Shown here: piece by piece, positions 44,481-55,432 of the stretch
Numbering within the stretch: the first letter of the stretch is position 1
How the letters are laid out: each line of letters opens with the position of its first letter
From: Endomychus coccineus
Taxonomy: Eukaryota; Arthropoda; Insecta; Coleoptera; Endomychidae
NCBI GenBank assembly: GCA_958510875.1
Contig: OY294069.1
Coordinates: 164,175,111 to 164,239,110 of the forward strand
Reading direction: 5' to 3'
Length of the DNA stretch: 64,000 nucleotides
The notes under the pieces: model-generated
What the model was told of the DNA's origin: nothing
The model's input: the letters and a program-made list of their open reading frames with translations, nothing else
Database searches by the model: none
Program-made: the position numbers and the translations under genes

Positions 44481-45099
44481 ATAAGCTAAATTAGAAAGCC
44501 AAATGTGCCTGTTCGAATAATTTTTGGGGTTAATAATGCAAACAAGGATTCACCCTCAGCTGGAGATAAATCTGAATTTAATAAATTGCTTTCACGCCTA
44601 TAAATTCCCATCCCTTCTTAATTACCTAGATATTTTTCCCTACTGGGTTTTAAAAATGATTAACTTTATTCAGAAATGGTGTGACCTGTATTTAAAATAT
44701 GCTCAGCTAACGCTTATTTCCACCATTATTTATATAAAAAAAGGTTCTTCCACATAGTATTTTGAACACGACTTTGTAGCTTGTTCTCACATCTATAAAC
44801 GGGTTGTATTGTGAATTTAGAAAACGAATTATAGAATTTATTAATTATTGAACAGTTAGAAGTGAAACTTTTGAATTCTATTCAACTATTCGAAGGTAGT
44901 GGCTCTTATTTGGTTGATTGATTGCTTTCCAATTTCCTTTTTTGCTTAGAAATTAAGTTATTGTTCAAAGATTTGTCGTTATCAATTACCAACGCTATTT
45001 GCTGAAGTTTCTCAACTTCGTTGTTATAATTTTGCTGGCTCAAAGGAACGTTTGATAATCTAGGAACAAGAATATTGAATGAAGCTTTTTATAATTAAT
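44481..45099. other. Intron sequence, nothing recognised
   Basis: AT-rich; no convincing frame. Confidence 0.4.
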
Positions 45100-45490
45100 T
45101 GGTGTAAGTGATTCCGCAGGAGTATAACTATTTGTGTGAGTGAGTCTTCTGCTTCTTCTTCTTCAAGTGCTGCAATTTTTTATAATCTTAATATCAAAAA
45201 TAGGGAACTGCTGATGTATTTCTATGCCGACAGTCAATTTGTGTGAATCAAATTGAATATTGAACGTGTTCAGAAATACATTTATATCAAAATATCTACT
45301 TGTAATCGTGAAAATATCATCGACTTATCTATTAGGCTAAGCTTTGGAATCTTTTTTTTTGATTTTAGGGAGGTTCCAAGTTCGCTCGGAAAACTATTGG
45401 CCAAAAGAGGAGAGAGCGGATTACTTATTGCATATTCGCTTGTTTGTTTATAGTAGTTTTGGGTAAAAGTGAAATAATTTTGTTTCATAC
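45100..45490 (-). pseudogene. Penelope-like reverse transcriptase fragment
   Basis: The minus strand begins QNYFTFTQNYYKQTSEYAIS and NPLSPLLANSFPSELGTSLK, the Penelope RT block Y-TFNGK-Y-QT-G-AMG-PLSPLLAN. Downstream in another frame lie an R-VDIL-like YVDD relic (45290-45330) and HKLTVGIEIHQQ-F. At nucleotide level the stretch 45255-45440 matches the inverted region 53930-54100. The frameshift after the PLSP motif and loss of the G of AMG (here IS) show decay. No GIY-YIG part is visible. Confidence 0.7.
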
Positions 45491-45739
45491 ATAAAGACGG
45501 AGGATCACGTATTCTATGCAGTTTGTATCGGGGATATTACCCACAATAGTTCACGTTATCTATGTTTCATCTTAATGAATATCATAAACTCTAGATTATT
45601 CTCTGGGATATTCCCTGGCCAATTGATATTAGCTGAGGTAACTCACATAACATATAGTAGATGATAGTATTTTATCGCTGAGGATTAAAACAAAAAAGCT
45701 GTGCCTTCTCTCCATTTAGATAGCAAAATAGCTTTCGTA

Positions 45740-46070
45740 CACTCCTGCGAGTCAAATGTGATTGTAGGAATAGGAAATATATTGGAAATGATTTGGAAAG
45801 CGTTAATGAAAGACGAGACGATACTTTCAATTATTATACTCTATGTTACGTAGAAGCTTTACCGAAATGGTTTAGATAATGTATTTCACAATCCTATGTC
45901 TTATTCTGACACTTGCTGTGGCATGAACTATCAAAATATATCACAGAATCAAACAATCTAGGACTTCTTGTACACAATAAAGACATAAAATAAGTCGTGA
46001 CGTCACATCAATGAAGTCACTTGAATCTCAAAATCTTCGAAAAAAGTGAGTTGTTAGCTAACTTGTATCG
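45740..46070 (+). repeat. Dispersed repeat, copy 2 (pair with 37340-37660)
   Basis: Blocks CTCCTGCGAGTCAAATGTGA, CTCTATGTTACG, TAATGTATTTC, CTTATTCTGACACTTGCTGT, GTCGTGACGTCACATCAATG and AAGTCACTTGAATCTCAAAA follow the order of the copy at 37.3 kb, same orientation. Confidence 0.6.
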
Positions 46071-47127
46071 TTCCTGAGATAGGACTTGATCTGACGACAA
46101 TGATGCTCAATTTTGGTGGACTGGAAAAGGGAAAGTGGGTATAGGAGATGTAATTGAGTCAAACGCCGATATTATATAAATTCGACGTTTCTAGAATAAG
46201 GAAAACATTTTCACTATTAACAAGGAACAACGACTTCAGAATTGCAGAAGGATTGAGATTATTATTACACTTCAATCTATTTCGCAATACGTGGGAGTGA
46301 GGGTTCGAAAACATCAGTCTCAGGCTGAAAATAAAGAAACTTCGTTTTCTCTTCTATTATCTAAGACCCTTTGATTTGAAGCAACATCTGCGTCAACCTA
46401 TTCCATATAATGTGATTCACTATAAATCGTTAGAATTCAGTGAAGTTCTCTGGGATGTAGGTGGTAAGACAGTATTCTATTGAAAAGCGGATATATAATT
46501 TATTGCAGACCAAAGGCGCCAAAGTGGAAGTATAAGATACAGCATGTCTTAAGAGATGAAGACAGAATCTAACACCGAATAAGTTATTGTAACACGTAAC
46601 AAAGAAGAGTTTCATTGCCATGGTAGGCTTAGAACCAACATAAATTTGATTCGAAACAAATTTCGGTTCTATCGCAAATCTATTCAGCCTGGACACTATC
46701 AGATGATATAGTGGAAGGATCATCCTAATAAAATAAGATGTATAGCATGTATTTATTCCATTTATACTATTTACATGGCAGTGAAAAACTGGAGAAATTA
46801 CATATGACATACAACATGAAAAATTATGGAACAAATAAAATATTTTAAATGAGCAGAAAATAATATATTAATATTAATGCATATATAGAACAACTTGAGT
46901 CTAAATGACTTATCAAAATGAGCATGTCTAGAAGTAATGCAATGAAAAGTATGGAAAAGTACATTTCAGATTTTATTGAAAGACAAGTTTTCTACTGTTT
47001 GAAATACAATATCATTGTCTTGAAGATATTCGTTTAACGTGTTATAGTCCCTTTCAATTGAATTCAAATTTTTTTTCTCAATGCTACTTAAAGGTTGTAC
47101 TCTTATTTCCATGAGCAGCTCATTATA
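46071..47127. other. Intron sequence, nothing firmly recognised
   Basis: A 134-codon minus-strand frame (46430-46834) has no recognisable motif. A ~50-codon minus-strand open run at 46975-47125 (starts near ELLMEIRVQPLSSIEKKNL) ends at the mariner border; unassigned. Confidence 0.35.
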
Positions 47128-48165
47128 CGAGGGCAAGGTGAAAATTCTCTGAAAAATGAAACAAGAAATGATTTATTTGGTGAAAACTTATTTTATTTCT
47201 CAACATAATCTCTTTGTAGCCCGATACACGTTTTCCAAATAATACGATTTCGGCAATCCTCTAAAAAGGCGTTTGTTTTAGTGAAGACCTCATCGTAGAA
47301 GTGAAATCTCTTTCCGCCGAGCCATTTCTTTGAGTTTGAACATAGATGAAAGTCGCTAGGGGGGGGGGGGCAAATTTGGAGAATATGGTGGATGACGAAC
47401 CAATTTGTAGCGTTGTCCTGGTGAAAGAGTACTTTTTTCTTTGTTGGTCGATGAACCCACTTTGACCTTTTTCGACTTCGTGTCGCCAGGACAAGTCCAC
47501 TGTTTCGACTGTTCTTTGGTCTCTGTTGTGTTGTGATGGATCCATGTTTCGTCAACGGAACGAAAAGGTGCGAAAAGTCCTTCTTTTCGCGCTTGAACCT
47601 CGCCAAACACTCCTTTGAAGTGGTTCCACGGTAGCGCTTATTGTTAACAGAAGGCAAATACGGAACCCATCTGGCAGATCACTTCCACATATTCAAAAAT
47701 TGATGCAAAATGTTCCGTATCCGTTCGGTTGAGATGCCCATAATCTCAACAATCTCGTCTACTTCAACTCGCAGATCGTCCGATATCATACCATGGATTT
47801 TATCGATGATTTCTGGTGTTTTAATCTCAATTGGACGACCACAACGCGTTCAGTGTCAACAAAAATCAGTAAACCCCCTGCGAATCGTTCCAATCGATTT
47901 CTTCATAATGTTTAACAGGCGACACTTTGATTTGTGCAATGTTTTTTCCACCCAAGAAATAATGTTCAATCAAGATGCGAAATTCACTTTTTTCCATGTT
48001 TACAAACATCGTTCTTTCCGATGGGTCAAAATAGAACTGAATAATATATCAGTCTGTAAATTTGAATGCCTTCTAGTTGAAGATGGTACATGACTAATAT
48101 CACATGGGATTTCCGATTGTGGCGCCATGTGTTTTATTTTTCAGGAACTTTTCACCTTGCCCTAG
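47128..48165 (-). mobile_element. Mauritiana-like mariner element, 1038 bp
   Basis: Inverted ends of ~28 bp: CGAGGGCAAGGTGAAAA at the left and TTTTCACCTTGCCCTAG at the right, each flanked by TA (47126-47127, 48166-48167). Size and layout are those of canonical mariner. The transposase is described separately. Confidence 0.85.
47193..47997 (-). pseudogene. mariner transposase (SETMAR/Mos1 type), frameshifted
   Basis: ATG at 47997: MEKSEFRILIEHYFLGGKNI, then a stop and a frame change; a second part has RPIEIKTPEIIDKIHGMISD, VDEIVEIMGISTERIRNIL (HTH), then VDETWIHHNTTETKEQSKQW (first catalytic Asp), KKVLFHQDNATNW (second Asp), and RHPPYSPNLPPPP with Asp of YSPD changed to Asn. A G-run at 47359-47370 causes a further frameshift before the last block SDFHLCSNSKKWLGGKRF. 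The conserved WVPHEL motif is not recognisable. Clearly inactive. Confidence 0.85.
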
Positions 48166-48199
48166 TATTAACTAGTTACACAGTTTTAATGCTGAGACA

Positions 48200-49208
48200 C
48201 AAGGGCGTCGCGGAGGGGGGTGGGGAGGTTTCTCACCCCTCCATATTTTTCGGGGTCGACATTTCCAGAGTTGGCATTAGCAACATTTTCATTATTCCCG
48301 AAAAAATATGTTACAAAATCAAGAATACAATTTGAATCTTCGCGCGTACCGATGTCATGCGAGTCACTCTTAGGAAACTTTCTCTTTCTATTCTTCCGCA
48401 TGCACTAGAAAGGAACAGATATTCTTGAGGAACTCTCTGAAAGCAACCAATCGGAAACGCCGACTCAAGCACATGACTTAGACGAGTCGGCGTTGTCTGC
48501 TTCTTTAAATGTAATTGAATTGATAGAATCAATAAAACGATTGGAACCTGCATTTTTCAAGTCGGAACTGGAATGTTTGCTTGCTGAGGTACAAATTCTT
48601 TTTGATTCATGTCAAGAATGTTTTAATTTCAATGACGTTTCTAAACAAGCGTTCAGACTGCGAAATGTTCTACCACTCGCATACAAATTGATCCGTTACA
48701 TTTTAACTGCACGGGTCACTTCAACTTCTTGTGAACGTTCCTTTGGTAAATTGAAAATAGTAGCTGCCCATTTGCGCACAACTATGGGAGATGATCGGTT
48801 GAATTCAATGATGCTCCTTTCCTCTCAAAAGATAAAGTAGATCTAATGGACATCCATGAAGTGGTTAGGCAGTGGCCCCTTTTGAAACACCGCAGAGTAA
48901 AACTTTGACTCGGCTTTATGCTTTATTTATCGTTCTTATAATGATTTTTGCGTACCATGTTTCTTAAATGTCTGAACAATTGATTCAATTATTCAACGAA
49001 AATTGCTTGTTAATAAAATTGTTGGTTTTTTTTATTCCACAATATCCTCTCCATTTACAATTCATCTACAATTTACTCACATTGTCTAACCTTTACAAAC
49101 AAATTATATTATCATTGTTGACAATGTTGTCGACAAATTTCTGAACTAATAGTAGGCATTTTTATGGAAATCACCCCTCCCATGCTCGGAATCATCGCGA
49201 CGCCCCTG
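48200..49208 (+). mobile_element. hAT-superfamily element with perfect 8-bp target duplication
   Basis: Inverted ends CAAGGGCGTCGCG (left) and CGCGACGCCCCTG (right), flanked by the identical 8 bases CTGAGACA at 48192-48199 and 49209-49216. Eight-base duplications and short CA(G)GGG-type ends are hAT traits. The 1009-bp element carries only the transposase C-terminus, so it is an internally deleted, non-autonomous copy. It starts 34 bp to the right of the mariner element. Confidence 0.93.
48493..48840 (+). pseudogene. hAT transposase C-terminal part (ZMYM1-like)
   Basis: 115-codon frame: NVIELIESIKRLEPAFFKSE, ECLLAEVQILFDSCQECFNF, VLPLAYKLIRYILTARVTST and SCERSFGKLKIVAAHLRTTM, then GDDRLNSMMLLSSQKIK. 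The end is the hAT dimerisation domain (VTSTSCERSFSKLK-IK--LRSTM-QDRLN-L-LLS). The catalytic core is missing; only this C-terminus survived inside the deleted hAT element at 48200-49208. The frame is uninterrupted, fitting a young copy. Confidence 0.85.
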
Positions 49209-49216
49209 CTGAGACA

Positions 49217-49928
49217 TATTGGTTAAGTGTATGTCAATTATGTATATCATAGTTATAGTTATTAATGTGAAAGAACTAATGTGTGTTTATTTTTCATTTA
49301 TAAGCATTATTCACAATTTATGACTTTTCATTTTCAGATTGTGGTTTCTCAAATGAACTAATAAATTTGTATAACGACTTTAAAAAGGTTAGATCATATC
49401 GCAATGAAGATTAACTCACACAGCACTAGGAGCGTCCTCGGCTTTTAGTTATAAAATGCATTTTAAATTTATTACTCATGTAATGAATATTTCGCAGCGA
49501 AATTGAATATGAAAACAGAAGCTTTTTCTGAAACTTCATTCGAATGCGCGTTCTCCTTGATGATCTTCTAGATCGGTTTTGACCATAGAGGTAATATATA
49601 AATAGAGGTACGGTTCCATAAACGTCAATGTTAAATTGTTATTCGATTTCATTCAATTTGTTAACTTCTTGGAGGTATTGCCACAGAGGTGTTGCGATTT
49701 GTCAACTCTCGCATACGATAGAGTCTCATTGTAGACCTTTCTAGGAACATCTTCTGTGAAAGCCTTGCCAGTGCTAGTATTCACTAAGCTCATAAACGAG
49801 ATAAAGCAGTTTTATTTCACGATAATGTGATACTCAGAAATCCACCAGTTCGTATTTTCTGGTTTGTTTAGCCGAATATAGAGTGAATCTTTGTATTCAT
49901 TTACTAAGTTAATAAAAGGTTCGCTTAC
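49217..49928. other. Intron sequence beside the S4-S5 exon
   Basis: No gene or repeat recognised. Confidence 0.5.
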
Positions 49929-50142
49929 CTAAATCGTTCTTTTCCATTTCTTTGTCGGCTATAACGTACCATATACAAGCCAACCAATGAGCAACTAGAG
50001 TAAACGAAAGCATGAGGAGCGTGAGTATCATGGCACTATATTGCGAATATCGGTCCATTTTCTGCAACAATCTGGCAAGGCGAAGCAGTCTTGTTAATTT
50101 GATAAGGTGGGTGTGGGAGTGCGCTAAAGTTGGTCCGGATTT
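49929..50142 (-). CDS. Elk: Elk exon: S4 voltage sensor to S5
   Basis: 214 bp. [20 protein letters not shown], then [20 protein letters not shown] (S4 with Arg every third position, S4-S5 linker), then [20 protein letters not shown] (S5) and [11 protein letters not shown]. The [11 protein letters not shown] and [10 protein letters not shown] runs are typical for EAG-family channels. The acceptor GTTGCAG precedes base 50142; the exon opens in phase 0. The donor is GTAAGC after base 49929, leaving one G that completes the glycine at the start of the pore exon (GWIHNLAER). The extra [11 protein letters not shown] before S4 corresponds to the S3-S4 loop. Confidence 0.95.
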
Positions 50143-50405
50143 CTGCAACAAGTAACAAACAATGCTTACTGTAAAATTGCTTCATTATTTCCCTCTGGCT
50201 ACGGTTCGTGTTAACTTCTATTCAGGATAATACAGAGTAAATACTACAGAGATGTTTGCGGAACGATTGTTCGGTGAATATAATTGAATAATTGTACTAA
50301 ATGATCCAGACTCACTCATAATAGTATATTGAACAACTAGTTTCATTATTTATTAATTTATTCAATTAATTACAGCACATTTGACGATTCACATTTACAT
50401 ATACA
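50143..50405. other. Intron spacer between the S4-S5 exon and the mariner element
   Basis: AT-rich, no feature. Confidence 0.5.
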
Positions 50406-50407
50406 TA

Positions 50408-52718
50408 CGGGTGTCCTCGAACCGCGTGGCTAAAATAAAACCGAAGATTCTTTGATTCGAAAAAAATTTGATGAGCCTTTTTACTTTTGCCTCAAAAGTC
50501 TTGTTTAGCCGGTAGAGGGCTTCAAAGTTGCAAAAATAATTTTGTTTTTTCTGTATAACTTGAGAACGTGATGAAGGACTTTTACAATATTTGGCAGGTG
50601 AGTTACTGTCAATAATAGCCGTTTTTGAGAGTGGAGCATAGAGCCTTAGAGACCATAGAAATGGCTCAAACTTGAGGATGTAACGGGAAAAGTATCCAGA
50701 ACTTTTTTGTGATCGATGTAATTCATTCTATATGTTTTACGTAGATAGCTTATCTGATTTTAAAACTTTTCTTACTCTTAGAAAATTTTGATAAAATCAA
50801 TGGATTAGCTTGAAAAAAATAATTTTCGAGTCTCTGCAATTTAGTAATTTTACTTGATTAAAATACCTTAGTTGCCTTTGGTTTCTAATGTCATTTTGGC
50901 ATTTGGAGCATTTATCCTCAAAACTGTCAGTTTTTACTTTGCTTTCCGTAAAAATTTCATGAAATTATGGCTCAAAATTTCACTAACACTGAAATGGTTA
51001 ATATCTCGGTAAAACACGAAGAATAAAAACAATAGAAATGGGGAAACGATGTGATTATTTAGGAAAAACAAATGCTAAATTAAAAGAAACAACAAAACTT
51101 TTTGGGAAATCGCTAAGGCATCAATTGTTCGAAATGTTGCCCATTTTCCTGAATACACAAATTGATTCGTTTCAAGAAATTGGATTGAACTCTGGCTAGT
51201 ACTTCAGGATCATTCTTCAATAAATCCGCTTCACGATTAATTCGTTGCAACAATTCCTCTCGTGTGTTCACTGGAGCTGCATAAACTTTCGACTTCAAAG
51301 CGCCCCATAGAAAGAAGTCGCAGGGCGTCAAATCAGGGGAGTGCGCCGGCCAGTTCACTGTGTGCATTGTGTCCTCTACCTATCCAGCGATCTGGATATT
51401 CCGCATTCAAATGTCGCCTCACAGCTAATGTGAAATGAGGAGGTGCACCATCATGGATAAACCAGGCCACGACGAATGTGTAAGGGCAAGTCTTCCAACA
51501 GTTCAAGTAGCCTTTGTTCCAAAAAGTTCAAGTAGTTCTCCCCGTTCAATCGATCGGGTATAACGGTAGGGCCAATAATAAAGTTATCCACAATTCTAAC
51601 CCAAACATTGATTTTAGTTTGATTCTGAAAATATGTAACTTCCGTTTCATGAGGATTTTCATCAGCATAGAAATGTTCATTATGGAGGTTAAAAAGACCA
51701 CATCTCGTGAAAGTATCTTCGTCCGTGAACAGAATTCTTCTACAAAAATTGGGGTTTGCGTTTTGTCTTTGGACAATAAGCCGACAGAAATCTAGCCGAT
51801 GACCTGGATCCATGGGCAATAAGTCTTGAACTGTTTTAATATGATAGGGATACAACAGTTCTTCTTTCAGTACATTATGAAATAATGATTTTGAGGCTCC
51901 AATACGAAGTCCCAAACGTAGTGTGCTTATCCCAGGTTCAGTTTCAACCGCTTCCAGTATCGCTTCTTCGAGCTCTAACGTCCTTCTTGTCCGTCTGCGT
52001 CCAGTTCCTCTGCGATTTGCTTCAAATTTGCCAGTTTCGCGAAGGGTTGCCGATTTGGAATTCTGCGATGCGGATATCTTTCCCTTCTCCGGCCATTGCA
52101 ACGACAAAGTCCATAAATCAATAACATATCAACCATTTCAGTGTTAGTGAAATTTTGAGCCATAATTTTATAAAATTTTTACGGAAAGCAAAGTAAAAAC
52201 TGACAGTTTTGGGAATAAATTCTTCAAATGCCAAAATGACATTAGAAAAGCAAAGGCAACTAAGGTATTTTAATCAAGTAAAATTAGTAAGCCAAAATTG
52301 CAGAGACTCGAAAATTAATTTTTTCAAGCTAATCCGTTAATTTTATCAAAATTTTCTAAGAGTAAGAAAAGTTTTCAAATTAGATAAGCTAACTACTCAA
52401 AAAATATCGAGTGAATTACATTGACCACAAAAAAGTTCTGGACACTTTTCCCGTTACATCCTCAAGTTTGAGCCATTTCTATGGTCTCTAAGGCTCTTTG
52501 CTCCACTCTCAAAAATGGCCATTATTGACAGTAACTCACTTGCTAAATATTGTAAAAGTTCTCAATCACGTTCTCAAGTTATACCGAAAAAACAAAATTT
52601 TGAAGCCCTCTACCGGGTAAACAAGACACTTGAGGCAAAAATAAAAAGGCTCCTCAACTATTTTTCGAATCAAAGAATCTTCTGTTTTATTTTGGCCACG
52701 CTGTTCGAGGACACCCTG
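50408..52718 (-). mobile_element. Mariner/Tc1-superfamily element with ~595-bp TIRs, inactivated
   Basis: Ends CGGGTGTCCTCGAACCGCGT and the partly diverged complement ACGCTGTTCGAGGACACCCTG, flanked by TA (50406-50407, 52719-52720). The inverted arms run 50408 to ~51005 and ~52123 to 52718. They share, for example, GTTTAGCCGGTAGAGGGCTTC-like and TTGAGCCATTTCTATGGTCT blocks. The arms diverge more than those at 31-33 kb, so the copy is older. The left arm includes the first codons of the transposase. Confidence 0.88.
51113..52163 (-). pseudogene. Mariner/Tc1-superfamily transposase, three frameshifted parts
   Basis: Start at 52163 (MAQNFTNTEMVDMLLIYGLC). A frameshift near 52040 leads to a long part (to ~51451) with a second HTH (ISTLRLGLRIGASKSLFHNV), RRILFTDEDTFTRCGLFNLH (first Asp) and IPDRLNGENYLNFLEQRLLE. 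A shift near 51455 moves to FIHDGAPPHFTLAV and RRHLNAEYPDRWIGRG (second Asp). Another near 51375 leads to NWPAHSPDLTPCDFFLWGAL (third Asp) and the C-terminus LKRINLCIQENGQHFEQLMP. The layout matches the intact transposase at 31472-32551, perhaps half identical in wording. Catalytic aspartates remain but the frame is broken. Confidence 0.88.
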
Positions 52719-52745
52719 TATATTAGTTAAGGAAGAAAAATAATT

Positions 52746-53469
52746 TCACGTTTCCGATTTTACCAAATTCAATTATTACCATTCCATATTTTCCTTCCAT
52801 ATTATAAATCATTTTCATTCCTATTTCAATCAATCAGATATTTTATTCCAAAGTATTGTCTGATTACAAATTTTACTTCAAACCATTTCCTGTCGGTTGG
52901 TGTCAATTTCATCCTCAGATACTTTTATATTGCAAATAATAAGTAAAACTGTGATGTCAGCATTAGGATTCATCATTCTGCCGGTCAAGTTCATTTACCG
53001 TGTGAATCCTAAATTGCAAGATTTCATCAATAAAGTCGATATAAGTCACCGACAGAGGAAATGTGGGATAATCGAACTTTCTTCTCGAATTTGTACGCAT
53101 CGATCTGAATAATATAAGTAATGTTTTTTTATTCACATATAAAGGAGAATTAATGATTTAATTGAACTGATTTCAAAATTATTTATCATCACGTCTCTTA
53201 AATTAACAGAACTTATTTTGAAATATGACTTGGAGGCGAAAAGCATGATCCTTATGCTGACATCACAGTTTCACTTATTATTCGCGATATAAAAGTCTGG
53301 AAACGAAATTAGCACCGACTGACAGGAAATAATTTAACGTAAGTTTTGTGATCAGATAATACTTTGAAAAAGAATATCTGTATGATTATAATAGGAATAA
53401 AAATGATTTACAATATTGAAGGAAAATATACATTGGTAATAATGGAATTTGGTGAAATCGGAAACGTGA
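52746..53469. mobile_element. ~724-bp foldback MITE with ~215-bp TIRs
   Basis: The left arm 52746-52963 and the right arm 53256-53469 are inverted copies: TCACGTTTCCGATTTTACCA against TGGTGAAATCGGAAACGTGA at the ends, AAACTGTGATGTCAGCATTA against ATGCTGACATCACAGTTT at the inner end. About 290 bp of unique sequence lies between. No coding frame. Target duplication not recognised. Confidence 0.88.
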
Positions 53470-53589
53470 CAATACATATTATGTGTTAAAATAAATTTTC
53501 AACCACGGACAAGTCCACTGACATATGGATATAATATCAAATGCCAAGAAGTGTTTTCTTATTATTCTTGGAATTCAAAGAAATCAGCC
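53470..53589. other. Short spacer between MITE and Penelope fragment
   Basis: No feature. Confidence 0.4.
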
Positions 53590-54110
53590 TCTTCACTATG
53601 AACGTTTATTGAAGAAAATTTAATACATAATGCAAACCATAATTTGTTCGGGGAAACGATCTATAAAGAAGTGGTCGACCTCAAAGATTCTTTCAATTTG
53701 CAAGATTTCATACATGAACCTGTTGGTACTCTCGTTTTATTTGATGTTGTTTCACCATTTACAAATATTCCAATCACTGAGTCGATAAGCATTCTGAATA
53801 AACGGCTCTAAAATATTAACATCCTAGATTCAAACTTTACAGAATTTCTGATCCTCACGTCTTTATGTATGTTGTAGCAAAATTATTTCACTTTTAACAA
53901 ATATTACTAAAACCGAACAAGCGGATATGGAATGGGCAATTCACTATCTCCTTTCTTGGCGAATATTTTACTGAGCGAACCTGAAAACTCCTTAAATTTG
54001 AAATTGAAGTTTGGTATAGATATGTCGATAATATTTTCGCGATTATACGTAGATATTTCGATTAACATGGCTTTTTGAACACGCTCGATAGTCAATTCGA
54101 TTAATTGAAA
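53590..54110 (+). pseudogene. Penelope-like reverse transcriptase fragment
   Basis: Plus strand, shifting frames: VGTLVLFDVVSPFTNIPITE and SISILNKR (RT motif A: LVSFDVVSLFTNVP), LCMLQQNYFTFNKYY, RTSGYGMGNSLSPFLANILL (the MG-PLSP-LAN motif), WYRYVDNIFAIIRRYFD (YVDD changed to YVDN) and LNTLDSQFD. Stops occur between the blocks. No GIY-YIG domain follows. Part of it (53930-54100) matches the inverted region 45255-45440. Confidence 0.8.
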
Positions 54111-54199
54111 TTCACTGTTGTCTTTAGTCTAGTGAGATATTTCCGCCTATAACCTTCAAACCTTCAAGAAAAATTCGAATGCCTGAATCCTAAAGAATG

Positions 54200-55430
54200 G
54201 AAAAAATGAATATATCAGCTATAAGGTATGCGGATGATATGGTGATATCACCGAAAGATGAAAAAACAATAGATGAAAAACACGAAACATACCCTATAAC
54301 TCTAGAGAAATTTGAATTCCAAATGAATCAACACAAGACGGAGACGATGATAAAAGGGAAAACGTAGCATACATAATATAAATTAGGAAGAAAAACATCT
54401 AAAACAAACACTAAAATTCAAGTATATGATATCAATGGGGACGCAAGAAGTAAATAGATGAATAACTGATAGAAATGGTAACAAATGGGGAAAGATCATT
54501 CAATAATTCATCGTATGGAAGAACAAAATAAGATGAATGTAAGTAACATCACCCACAAAGAGGACACTCACCAGTCATTCTTTCTACTTCCAGCAAATCG
54601 ACATGGTGTGATTTGAACGGACTCTAGCAAAATACAACTAAATCATATGCAATGCAATTTGCACAAAAAAAACGAAACATCGGATTATAGTATACTCATC
54701 CAAACTGAAAATGAATCATTGGAAAGCATAACAAACATACGATTTTTAGGAGTTCATATGGATCAAAAGCTAGCATGAAGTGTTCATATGGAAAGTATAT
54801 TACCAATATTGAGTTCCCGCTGATAAAGCATCAGGGACATATCAGCTTCTGTACATATGTTCAATAATATTATACACAATGAAAAACATTGGAGGTAGGA
54901 CATTCACACATACAAGGACCAAAAGCGATTCGATTTGCGGTTTTCTACACTATCTGTTGCCCTACATAATCGTAATCATATCGGGAAGAAATGCCTGAAC
55001 AAATTCAACAGAATAACCACCGATTTCGCAGATATTAAATAGAACTCCAGTTTCAAACTGAAGAAATGTTTCATACAATAATGTTATTTCTCGGTAGACG
55101 AGCTTTCAGAAGATGCCGAAGGGACAAGCTAGTGAACAAACAATTGAATCACAATATGTGGAAAATTTTGTATTATAAAAACTAATACTATAACAGTGTA
55201 TCCGACATTATTAAGCCAAAAGTCACTTTATTTAACTGAAATTTTTGCTCTGTTTTGTTTTAATTAGTGATTATTGTTATCGAAGACTGATCTTAACAAT
55301 ATTGTGATTGTTAGTCATAATTATCCTATTAATATGTTTTTGAATTATATATTTATATTTTTATACTATTTTGATATGTAAACTCTGACGCGTGTAAATG
55401 TTGTATGTACTTGACATAAAATAAATCTAA
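54200..55430 (+). pseudogene. LINE RT remnant (YADD region to 3' end)
   Basis: ISAIRYADDMVISPKDEKTI and FEFQMNQHKTETMIKG at 54210-54360 are RT motif C and the following KT-M block. Much decayed sequence follows, then ESITNIRFLGVHMDQKLA at about 54722-54775 (typical I-/Jockey-like FLGV-ID-KL-W) and LHNRNHIGKKCLNKFNRITT at ~54960. The 3' UTR ends in an ATAAAATAAATCTAA tail at 55416-55430 directly beside the foldback element. Many stops. The two parts could belong to two different LINEs. Confidence 0.6.
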
Positions 55431-55432
55431 TA

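Noticed and set aside
46430..46834. 134-codon frame on the minus strand
   Set aside because: No motif recognised, unusual Cys/His/Tyr-rich composition typical of chance AT-rich frames.
48186..48553. Overlapping frames on both strands at the left end of the hAT element
   Set aside because: No recognisable domain, they cross the element border, and the true coding frame is 48493-48840 on the plus strand.
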